6,365 bases of DNA from Verrucomicrobiota bacterium (lineage in GTDB: Bacteria > Verrucomicrobiota > Verrucomicrobiia > Opitutales > Seribacteraceae), in assembly GCA_014382645.1 (NCBI GenBank), contig JACNJI010000377.1:1-6365 (forward strand). The letters run 5' to 3'. This document shows positions 1 to 6,365 of this stretch, piece after piece; position 1 is the first letter of the stretch, and each line of letters begins with the position of its first letter. Made by a program: the position numbers and the translations under genes. The notes under the pieces were generated by a model. It was not told the origin of the DNA and did no database searches. It saw only the letters and a program-made list of their open reading frames with translations.

Positions 1-734
1 CCACTCGCAAGCTCATTACCGAAAAGGACGACTATTACTTTCAAGGTCCCACACTCCGCCGAATGACGGCCGAGCAAGTCTGGGATTCCTTCGTCACCCT
101 TCTTGTCGAAGACCCGCTGCGCTACCGATCCGCCCCAAGTCTCACCCTACAAAACATCACTAGCGCCGAGACAGCCATAACCTTCGCCGAGTCTCTCACC
201 CAAAGTACGGGAAAAGGCAAAAAGAAGTCCCAAGGACAGTTCCTCCTCCTCGACTCTCAAACTGGTGAAACCGTACTCCAAGGAGGAAAAGACATGGGTT
301 CTTCCTCCGGAGATCCCGCCGCGCAACGCGTGACCTCCGGTCGGGGCAAGGAAAAGCTAATCCTTGCCCGTGCATCCGAATTAGAGCAGCCAACCCCGCA
401 GGGGCATTTTCTACGAAAATTCGGCCAATCCGAACGGACCTACGTCGCGGGAGCTTCCAACCTGTCAGGCTCCGTGCCTCAAATCATGGAACTCATGAAC
501 GGTTTCGCGACCGAGGCCTTGATCAACCAAGATTCCTTGATATTCAAAAAAATGAAGGATGAGAGAAGTCCCTCAAAACGGGCGGAAATCGTCTTTCTCA
601 GTGTCCTCAGTCGTCTCGCAACTCCATCCGAACAAAAACTCCTTCGCAAAACGCTACTAAAAAGCGACGAAGAGGATATGGCCGACCTCATCTGGGCCCT
701 ACTCAACACACCCGAGTTTTTCTTCATCAAATAA
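1..734 (+). CDS. DUF1549/DUF1553 (PSD1) family protein, C-terminal part, 5' end outside window
   Basis: The frame is already open at base 3 and stays open to the TAA at 732-734. The ATG at 63 is therefore an internal methionine, not the start: the 20 codons before it end in GPTLRR, which joins MTAEQVWDSF to give the usual DUF1553 segment (G-P-x-L-R-R-M-x-A-E-Q-x-W-D-S). Further family marks are RASELEQPTPQGHFLRKFGQ (about 369-428), SVPQIMELMNG (about 471-503) and the closing LNTPEFFF. The RASEL...GHFLR..GQS signature marks a DUF1553 subfamily usually encoded beside a DUF1501 gene, as here. Any heme-binding or DUF1549 part would lie upstream and cannot be seen. The stretch at about 204-362 is rich in Gly, Lys and Ser and looks like a flexible insertion. 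Biochemical function is unknown; family members are generally exported. The DUF1501 gene follows after 23 bases, so co-transcription is likely. Confidence 0.9.
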   Translation, partial: TRKLITEKDDYYFQGPTLRRMTAEQVWDSFVTLLVEDPLRYRSAPSLTLQNITSAETAITFAESLTQSTGKGKKKSQGQFLLLDSQTGETVLQGGKDMGSSSGDPAAQRVTSGRGKEKLILARASELEQPTPQGHFLRKFGQSERTYVAGASNLSGSVPQIMELMNGFATEALINQDSLIFKKMKDERSPSKRAEIVFLSVLSRLATPSEQKLLRKTLLKSDEEDMADLIWALLNTPEFFFIK

Positions 735-757
735 CGAATCCTCAACGTCATGGAACC

Positions 758-2059
758 ATGCACGACCTAGTCCGACAACTCGACGAATCCTCACGCCGTT
801 CCTTTCTGGCTTATGCCGCCAAGGTCGCCCTTGGCGTCTCCCTTCTCCCACCCGCCTTTGTGTCGGGAGCACCCGGCGACCCGACCGTTCCGGGGGCCGC
901 CGCGATGATGAAAAAGAAGGCACTCTGCGACAGCGTCATCTTTCTTTACATGCGTGGCGGAATGAGTCAGGTGGATACCTTTGACCCCAAGACAGACGAC
1001 GCAACAAAGGGTTCCACTCGCCCCGTCGCCACCAAAGCCAACGGACTCCAATTATCCAACTTACTTCCTAAACTAGGTGAGCAAGCGAACGACTTGTCCG
1101 TTATCCGATCCATGACCACTCGGACGGGTGCCCATTCGCAAGCCTCCTACGTCATGCATACGGGCTATCGCCAACGCCCGGGAATGACTCATCCCCAGCT
1201 TGGTTCTTGGTCGCAGCATTTTCTCGGCAAGTCTCATCCCGTGCTCCCTTCCAGCGTAGTCATTTCAAGCGGCAACCCCGGCCCCGGGTTCCTTCCACCC
1301 GACCACAGCCCTCTTCCCATCGGCGACGCAAAAAAGGGGATCAAGGACCTTCTCCCCGATGTGGACAAAACCCGCATGGATAAACGCATCAACTTGGCCC
1401 GCCAGTTTTCTGCGGCATTTGAATACTATTTCCCTCACGAGGACGTGAAGGCCTACTCCGACTTCTACAAACAAACCGTAAAGTTCCTTTCCGGAGACGC
1501 CGCCGAACCTTTCGACATTTCCAAGGAACCCGGCAACCTCCGCAACCAGTACGGAAACCATTCATTCGGCCAGGGTTGCCTACTCGCTCGTCGACTTGTA
1601 GAGAAAGGCGTCCGCTACGTGGAAGTAAAATCCCGCAGAAATTGGGATTCCATGCATGGCGGAACCGGCCAGCTCAACGCTCTTGCCGATGAGCTCGATG
1701 GAACCGTCTCTGCTCTCATGACCGATCTCCGGGATCGCGGCATGCTGGAGCGCACAATGATTGTAATCACTTCGGAATTCGGGCGGACCTCTAAAGTCAA
1801 GGGGAACGGCGGACGAGACCATCATCCAAACGGCTTCTCTTGTGCTCTAGCCGGCGGCGGAATTAAAGGCGGCCAAGCCATAGGAGCCACCAATGAAAAA
1901 GGCCGAGAACCGGATCCGAAGTTCGAACCAAAGGATCTCCACGCCACGGTCGCGACCGCCATGGGCATGAACGTCGAGAAGCGCTTTCATCCCAAAGGCG
2001 GCGGACGTCCCTCCTTCGTCGGCGGACGAGGAAAGCCTATAATGGATTTGCTCGCCTAA
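758..2059 (+). CDS. DUF1501 family protein with Tat-type signal (433 aa)
   Basis: This is a complete DUF1501 protein, a family of unknown function with an alkaline-phosphatase-like fold. The N-terminus has SRRSFL at residues 12-17 (twin arginines R13 R14) followed by a moderately hydrophobic stretch to about residue 38, which is a Tat export signal, so it probably folds before export. Family motifs run in order: FLYMRGGMSQVDTFDPK (62-78), a RSM...H segment with MHTGY, the EFGRT motif (340-344) and GRDHHPNGF (352-360), then an AGGGIKGGQAIGAT segment. The acidic and His residues of EFGRT/GRDHH are plausible metal ligands by analogy with the superfamily (inference). The ATG at 758 is chosen because it gives an intact Tat signal; another ATG at 750 is out of frame and stops after six codons. 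No strong Shine-Dalgarno sequence is present, only GGA a few bases upstream. The length is normal for the family. It lies directly behind a DUF1553 gene, its habitual partner. Confidence 0.94.
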   Translation: MHDLVRQLDESSRRSFLAYAAKVALGVSLLPPAFVSGAPGDPTVPGAAAMMKKKALCDSVIFLYMRGGMSQVDTFDPKTDDATKGSTRPVATKANGLQLSNLLPKLGEQANDLSVIRSMTTRTGAHSQASYVMHTGYRQRPGMTHPQLGSWSQHFLGKSHPVLPSSVVISSGNPGPGFLPPDHSPLPIGDAKKGIKDLLPDVDKTRMDKRINLARQFSAAFEYYFPHEDVKAYSDFYKQTVKFLSGDAAEPFDISKEPGNLRNQYGNHSFGQGCLLARRLVEKGVRYVEVKSRRNWDSMHGGTGQLNALADELDGTVSALMTDLRDRGMLERTMIVITSEFGRTSKVKGNGGRDHHPNGFSCALAGGGIKGGQAIGATNEKGREPDPKFEPKDLHATVATAMGMNVEKRFHPKGGGRPSFVGGRGKPIMDLLA

Positions 2060-2073
2060 AGAAAGCTTTTCGT

Positions 2074-2095
2074 AACTCGCGAAAAAAACTCGCGA
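2074..2095. repeat. 9-base direct repeat AACTCGCGA x2, also a possible hairpin
   Basis: AACTCGCGA occurs at 2074-2082 and again at 2087-2095, a period of 13 bases. Because TCGCGA is self-complementary, the copies at 2077-2082 and 2090-2095 could instead pair as a 6-bp stem around the 7-base loop AAAAAAC. No T-run follows, so it does not look like an intrinsic terminator. It sits in the 54-base gap between the DUF1501 and sulfatase genes, the only sizeable intergenic space in the window. It could be an operator half-site pair, an RNA processing or stability hairpin, or chance. Confidence 0.4.
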
Positions 2096-2113
2096 CAGTC
2101 AGCCACATTCGAG

Positions 2114-3517
2114 ATGCTGAGCGGCATGATCCGCATCTTTACTCTTTTATTCGCCGGAACCTGTTTAAGCTGCACCTGCTATGCAGCCAAGAAACCGAAC
2201 TTCATTCTCGCCATGGCCGACGACCAAGGCTGGGGCGAAATGGGCTACCAAGGCCACAAGGCACTGAAGACTCCCAACTTCGACGACATGTCGAAATCGG
2301 GTCTTCGCTTCGACAGGTTCTATGCGGCCGCTCCAGTATGCTCGCCCACTCGCGCCAGTTGCCTTACTGGGCGGCATCCCAATCGGATGGGCGTTTTCAA
2401 GTGGGGATACCCCATGCGTACGGGGGAAATCACCATCGCCGAAGCACTCAAGAAAGCCGGATATGCCACGGCGCACTTCGGGAAATGGCACTTGGGCTCC
2501 GTTCGCGCCGACAGCGCCGCATGTCCCGGAGCCAACGGCTTCGACGAATGGGCGTCCGCTCCTAACTTCTACGAAAACAACCCGCTCTTCAGTCACAACG
2601 GGAAGGTCATTGAGGTAAAGGGAGAAAGCTCTCTCGCCACCATGGAGATCGCCCTCCGATGGATCAAAAAAATGGCAGAGGCCGACAAGCCGTTCCTTGC
2701 CGTCATTTGGTTTGGGAACCCTCATGACCCCCACATCGGCGTTGATAAATTCCTCGCGCCCTATTCGAAGGAATCGAAGGCGATGCAAAACTTTTATGCC
2801 GAGATCACAGGCATGGATTCCGCCATGGGTGAACTCCGCAAAGGACTCCGAGATATCAATAAGCACGAAGAGACTCTGCTCTGGTACACAAGCGACAATG
2901 GAGGACTCAAGCCCAACTCCATGGGCGGACTTTCGGGCAAGAAAGGCAACCTGCTCGAGGGAGGAATACGCGTACCCGCCATCCTCGAATGGCCGGCAAG
3001 GATTCCAGAACCGAGGACTAGTTCGGCTCCCTGCAACACTTCCGACTTCTATCCCACTTTACTCGAACTCGCAGGAGTTTCCCTGCCCAAGGGTCAACCT
3101 CCCCTCGACGGCATCAGTCTCGTTCCGCTGATCGAGGGAAAAACCGACATCCGCAAGAAAGCTATGGGGTTCTGGGACTTCCCCGCCCCCGGTCGTAGTC
3201 GACGAGCGCGAGCAATGCTGGAAGCTTTGCGAAAAGAACAGCAAGCGGGCGAGGTGAAACCCGCGCCGAAAGAAGGACATGTCGAAAAACAATACTCGAC
3301 CAAGTCTTTCCCGGGTCCTGCCGCATGGATTGACGGGGATTGGAAATTACTTCGCGGAAAGGGTGCCCCCAAGCTATTCAATCTTGCCAAGGATTTCGCC
3401 GAGAAAAACGATATTTCCGCCAAACACCCCGAAAAGGTAGCGGACATGCAAAAGGCCCTCCACTCTTGGCAGCATTCCGTAACCCTTAGCCTAAATGGGG
3501 AAGATTACAAAAAATGA
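2114..3517 (+). CDS. secreted formylglycine-dependent sulfatase (arylsulfatase / GalNAc-6-sulfatase-like, 467 aa)
   Basis: This is a type I sulfatase that hydrolyses sulfate esters, most likely on sulfated glycans outside the cytoplasm. Residues 1-25 form a Sec signal with a hydrophobic core and a likely cleavage near CYA-AKKPN; there is no proper lipobox although C17, C20 and C22 are present. Catalytic features: calcium ligands D36 D37; the sulfatase signature CSPTRASCLTGR with C76 as the residue to be converted to formylglycine; GKWHLG (K124, H126); NPHDPH (H204, H207); SDNGG (D261, N262); and GKKGNLLEGGIRVP (from 275). A charged segment at about 360-394 and the C-terminal part ending in SLNGEDY match a sulfatase subfamily common in planctomycetes. 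Length is normal and all catalytic residues are present. An in-frame ATG at 2126 gives a more compact signal peptide and could be the true start; neither start has a good Shine-Dalgarno sequence. The stop overlaps the next gene. The exact substrate cannot be told from sequence. Confidence 0.95.
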   Translation: MLSGMIRIFTLLFAGTCLSCTCYAAKKPNFILAMADDQGWGEMGYQGHKALKTPNFDDMSKSGLRFDRFYAAAPVCSPTRASCLTGRHPNRMGVFKWGYPMRTGEITIAEALKKAGYATAHFGKWHLGSVRADSAACPGANGFDEWASAPNFYENNPLFSHNGKVIEVKGESSLATMEIALRWIKKMAEADKPFLAVIWFGNPHDPHIGVDKFLAPYSKESKAMQNFYAEITGMDSAMGELRKGLRDINKHEETLLWYTSDNGGLKPNSMGGLSGKKGNLLEGGIRVPAILEWPARIPEPRTSSAPCNTSDFYPTLLELAGVSLPKGQPPLDGISLVPLIEGKTDIRKKAMGFWDFPAPGRSRRARAMLEALRKEQQAGEVKPAPKEGHVEKQYSTKSFPGPAAWIDGDWKLLRGKGAPKLFNLAKDFAEKNDISAKHPEKVADMQKALHSWQHSVTLSLNGEDYKK

Positions 3518-5898
3518 ATGGAGCCAAGCATCCACGAAAACACCAAGGTTCATCTATCTCGGATTTCGTTGCGGATAACCTCAATTACTCCATCCGTATT
3601 GCTCTCGGCTCGCTCCTTCTATCTTTGCCACTCTTTGCCACACTCCATCTTCACGCCCAGGTGGATTTCCTCGGCAAAGTGCGTCCCATGATGTCCGACA
3701 CTTGCTACAAATGCCACGGTCCCGACTCCAAGGCCCGCAAGGCCAAACTCCGTCTGGACAAACGAAATGCTGCCTTCTCCGAGAAAGATGGGATAACTCC
3801 GATCGTTCCAAACGATCTCGCGAAAAGCGAAGTCATCCGCCGCATCACCTCAAAAGATCCCGATGAACGCATGCCCCCGCCTGGCTCCGGGCTCGAACTC
3901 AGCACCGCTCAAATCGACGTTTTGAGCAATTGGGTAAACGAGGGAGCCGACTGGCCCGAGAACGATCGTCATTGGTCTTTCATTCCGCCCGTTCGACCCA
4001 AAGCGCCCCAAACCAAAAACAAAGACTGGTCTCGAAACGACATCGACCGGTTCGTCCTCGCCCGTCTGGAAAAGGAAAGCCTGACCCCATCCCCCGAGGC
4101 CGACAAGGAAACCCTTCTTCGTCGCGTGACCTTTGACCTCACAGGGCTTCCCCCTTCTCCCGAGGAAATGGATGACTTTCTTGCGGATGAATCAAACGAG
4201 GCCTACGAAAAGGTCGTCGACCATCTCCTCCATTCGCCCCATTACGGGGAACACATTGCCTCCTCGTGGTTGGATGCCGCTCGCTACGCCGACACCGACG
4301 GATACCAAAACGACCGTACCCGCTATATGTGGGTTTGGCGCGACTGGGTCATTCGCTCCCTCAATGAAAACAAACCATTCGATCGTTTCATCCTCGAGCA
4401 AATGGCGGGCGACCTTCTACCGGAACGCGACTTCTTCACCCAGGTCGCCACAGGCTACAACCGGAACCATCGCATTAATTCGGAAGGAGGTTCCATTCCC
4501 GATGAATGGATTGTGGAGTACGTCGCAGATCGAGTCGAAACTCTCGGCACCACTTTTTTGGGTCTCACCCTCAACTGTTCCCGTTGTCACGACCACAAAT
4601 ATGATCCCGTCACCCAGCGCGACTTCTACTCTCTATTCGCCTTCTTCAATGGTATCGACGAAGCGGGCCTTGGTCCGAACAATGGAAACAGTCCTCCATT
4701 TATTCCGGTTCCCAAAAGCTGGCCTAACCTGAAGCCGGAAGAGAACAAGTTCGTAGTTCCCCAAAAGATGAAAATCAAGGTTGTGCAAACTTCAGTTCCT
4801 CGCCCACAGCCAGGTTCGGCTAATACCGTAATGGTCATGCACGAACTACCGAAACCGAGATCCACCTACATTCTCGAGCGCGGCCAGTATGACCATCCCG
4901 ACAAATCGGAAACCCTCTCCCCCGCAATCCCCGGAATCATAGGCGGTTGGAAAAAGCAATGGCCCGCAAACCGCATCGGTCTGGCCCAATGGTTAATTGC
5001 ACCCGAACACCCGCTCACTGCACGCGTAACTGTTAACCGCTTCTGGCAAAGACTGTTCGGAATCGGTCTGGTCAAAACCTCGGAAAACTTTGGAATACAA
5101 GGCGAACATCCAAGCCACCCGGAACTTCTCGACTGGCTTGCCACCGAATTCATTCGCCGCGATTGGAACATCAAGGACTTTCAAAAATTACTCGTCACAT
5201 CCGCCACTTACAGACAGGTCTCTACGGGACACTCCGCCCGTGACCCGGAAAACCGTTTGCTGTCCCGGGGTCCCCGTCGTCGATTGCCTCCCTACGCCAT
5301 ACGTGATGCCGCCTTGGCAAACTCAGGCCTTCTCGTCCGAACGATCGGCGGCCCTTCCGTTCGCCCCTACATGCCACCCCGCATCTGGAAATCCATTTCA
5401 AACAACGCCTACAAGCAGGACAAAGGAGACAAGCTTTACCGACGCAGTCTTTACACCTACTGGCGTCGAACGATTCCTCCGCCAACAATGATGACCTTCA
5501 ATGCCGCCGACCGCGAAGTCTGCATTGTACGCAAAGATCAAACCATCACACCCCTCCAAGCCCTCACCCTCCTCAACAACGTAACGTTCGTGGAATCCGC
5601 CCGTCATCTCGCCGAGCGCATGCTAAAGCTTAAGGGCAAACAATCACAACGCGACCGCATTGCTTACGGCTTTCGCTCAATCACGGGACGCCGACCGATC
5701 AAGGAAGAGCTAAACCTCCTCTTCGCCGACCTCAAGGTCCACCTCGAATCATTCTCCCTAAAGCCTGAGGCGGCCAAGGCATTCCTAAAGGTGGGACAAC
5801 GCCCAAATGACGCCAAATTATCACCCGAACAAATAGCCGCTTACGCCCTCATCGCCTCCACCATTATGAATCTCGATGAAGCAATCACGCTGAACTGA
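3514..5898 (+). CDS. PSCyt1-DUF1549-DUF1553 (PSD1) protein with two CXXCH heme motifs (794 aa)
   Basis: This is a complete multidomain protein of the planctomycete cytochrome c / PSD1 type. A Sec signal is visible, with a hydrophobic core at about residues 27-44 and probable cleavage after HA at 48; the region before the core is unusually long (about 26 residues). PSCyt1 covers about 52-150 with CYKCH (C64, C67, H68), and M120 in DERMPPP is a candidate axial heme ligand. DUF1549 covers about 172-378 (NDIDRFVLARLE, FDLTGLPPSPEE, SSWLDAARYADTDGY) and includes a second motif CSRCHDHKYDP (C355, C358, H359). A linker with PKPRSTYILERGQY (about 447-460) leads to DUF1553 (about 489 to the end), with NRFWQRLFGIGLVKT, HPSHPELLDWLA, TSATYRQ and a final NLDEAIT. 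It lacks the long central insert seen in many roughly 1000-residue relatives. The ATG at 3514 overlaps the sulfatase TGA as ATGA, and no ATG, GTG or TTG lies between it and the hydrophobic core. Covalent heme binding and redox activity are inferred; function is unknown. Confidence 0.95.
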   Translation: MNGAKHPRKHQGSSISDFVADNLNYSIRIALGSLLLSLPLFATLHLHAQVDFLGKVRPMMSDTCYKCHGPDSKARKAKLRLDKRNAAFSEKDGITPIVPNDLAKSEVIRRITSKDPDERMPPPGSGLELSTAQIDVLSNWVNEGADWPENDRHWSFIPPVRPKAPQTKNKDWSRNDIDRFVLARLEKESLTPSPEADKETLLRRVTFDLTGLPPSPEEMDDFLADESNEAYEKVVDHLLHSPHYGEHIASSWLDAARYADTDGYQNDRTRYMWVWRDWVIRSLNENKPFDRFILEQMAGDLLPERDFFTQVATGYNRNHRINSEGGSIPDEWIVEYVADRVETLGTTFLGLTLNCSRCHDHKYDPVTQRDFYSLFAFFNGIDEAGLGPNNGNSPPFIPVPKSWPNLKPEENKFVVPQKMKIKVVQTSVPRPQPGSANTVMVMHELPKPRSTYILERGQYDHPDKSETLSPAIPGIIGGWKKQWPANRIGLAQWLIAPEHPLTARVTVNRFWQRLFGIGLVKTSENFGIQGEHPSHPELLDWLATEFIRRDWNIKDFQKLLVTSATYRQVSTGHSARDPENRLLSRGPRRRLPPYAIRDAALANSGLLVRTIGGPSVRPYMPPRIWKSISNNAYKQDKGDKLYRRSLYTYWRRTIPPPTMMTFNAADREVCIVRKDQTITPLQALTLLNNVTFVESARHLAERMLKLKGKQSQRDRIAYGFRSITGRRPIKEELNLLFADLKVHLESFSLKPEAAKAFLKVGQRPNDAKLSPEQIAAYALIASTIMNLDEAITLN

Positions 5899-5902
5899 AG
5901 AC

Positions 5903-6365
5903 ATGAATCCATTGCAAGACCTTCAAGCGGCCCAGACTCGCAGAGCTTTTTTGGAAAAGACGACGCTCGGTCTAGGTTCCATCGCCCTTGCCGACCTGCT
6001 CCGGGCCGATGATGCAAAATCCCGGCCGCGAAACTCCATCGGCGGGTTCGCCGACCTCCCACATCATCAGCCAAAGGTGAAGCGTGTCATTTACCTGTTT
6101 CAGTCAGGGGGTCCTTCCCAACACGATCTCTTCGACCATAAACCACTCCTAAAAGAACGTTTCGGTCAGGAAGTCCCGAAGTCCATCTATCCCGACGAAC
6201 GCAAGACTACGATGACATCGGGACAGGCCAGTTTCCCTGTAGCCCCAACCTCCATTCCCTTCGCCCGCCATGGCAGCAGTGGCATCGAACTCGGCGAAAC
6301 CTTGCCCCACCTCGCCAAGGTGGTTGACGACATTTGCGTAATCAAGTCCATGCACGGCGAAGCCA
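5903..6365 (+). CDS. DUF1501 family protein, N-terminal part, 3' end outside window
   Basis: An open frame starts at ATG 5903 and runs 154 codons without a stop to the window edge. The N-terminus reads MNPLQDLQAAQTRRAFLEKT, giving a Tat-like motif TRRAFLEK (R13 R14) followed by a short hydrophobic stretch (LGLGSIALADLL). The DUF1501 core begins with KVKRVIYLFQSGGPSQHDLF, then DHKPLL, a GQ.SFPVAPTSIPFARHGSSG segment, and LPHLAKVVDDICVIKSMHGEA, which are classic family blocks in the usual order. Only about the first third of a typical protein is visible; the EFGRT/GRDHH end lies beyond the window. It starts 4 bases after the stop of the PSD1-cytochrome gene, so the two are very probably co-transcribed, matching the common PSD1 then DUF1501 order. 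It differs clearly from the other DUF1501 here (GGPSQHD against GGMSQVD, different N-terminal spacing), so it is a separate subfamily and not a recent copy. Function is unknown. Confidence 0.93.
   Translation, partial: MNPLQDLQAAQTRRAFLEKTTLGLGSIALADLLRADDAKSRPRNSIGGFADLPHHQPKVKRVIYLFQSGGPSQHDLFDHKPLLKERFGQEVPKSIYPDERKTTMTSGQASFPVAPTSIPFARHGSSGIELGETLPHLAKVVDDICVIKSMHGEA

Noticed and set aside
63..65. ATG at 63 as the start of the first gene
   Set aside because: The frame continues upstream to base 3 with conserved DUF1553 residues directly before this methionine, so the gene starts outside the window.
735..793. 10-base repeat CGAATCCTCA at 735-744 and 784-793
   Set aside because: The second copy lies inside DUF1501 coding sequence, the spacing is not suggestive, and one such match is expected by chance in a window of this size.
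2060..2113. Possible intrinsic terminator between the first DUF1501 gene and the sulfatase
   Set aside because: The potential stem is only 6 bp and no T-run follows it.
2159..2182. Lipoprotein signal in the sulfatase N-terminus (three cysteines close together)
   Set aside because: None of C17, C20 or C22 is preceded by a proper lipobox; a standard Sec cleavage site near CYA-A fits better.
2165..2866. A 233-codon open frame on the minus strand
   Set aside because: It lies wholly inside the sulfatase gene, whose frame has intact catalytic motifs; the antisense translation shows no recognisable domain.
4133..4732. A 199-codon open frame on the plus strand in another frame
   Set aside because: It overlaps the DUF1549 part of the 794-residue protein, whose motifs are all in the other frame; its Ser/Thr/Pro-rich translation is typical of a shadow frame.

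Overview
The window carries five genes, all on the + strand and packed head to tail, with no RNA gene, mobile element, CRISPR array or clear terminator. The families present are DUF1549/DUF1553 ('PSD1') proteins, DUF1501 proteins, a planctomycete-type cytochrome c domain (PSCyt1) and a formylglycine-type sulfatase. This combination is a hallmark of the PVC group (Planctomycetes, Verrucomicrobia, Lentisphaerae). GC content looks moderate (mid-50s by eye) and ribosome binding sites are weak, which fits that group, but the phylum cannot be fixed from this window alone.

Layout: (1) 1-734, the C-terminal part of a DUF1553 protein whose start lies upstream; (2) 758-2059, a complete Tat-type DUF1501 protein; (3) 2114-3517, a complete secreted sulfatase; (4) 3514-5898, a complete secreted PSCyt1-DUF1549-DUF1553 protein with two CXXCH motifs, whose ATG overlaps the sulfatase stop codon (ATGA); (5) 5903-6365, the N-terminal part of a second Tat-type DUF1501 protein, cut by the window end. 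Gaps are 23, 54, -4 and 4 bases, so the whole set is probably one transcription unit. The 54-base gap before the sulfatase is the only intergenic space large enough for an internal control element. It holds a short direct repeat that could also fold into a hairpin.

Functionally, the window is two PSD1 + DUF1501 modules placed on either side of a sulfatase. The sulfatase is the only member with a well-understood reaction: hydrolysis of sulfate esters, probably on sulfated polysaccharide. The PSD1 and DUF1501 families are abundant and consistently paired in PVC genomes but have no established biochemical role. The sequence suggests a covalent-heme, Sec-exported partner (PSD1) and a folded, Tat-exported partner with an alkaline-phosphatase-like fold (DUF1501). 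A joint role in handling sulfated glycans outside the cytoplasm is an inference from context. The individual genes are recognisable family members; what deserves attention is the arrangement and the undefined function of the pairs.
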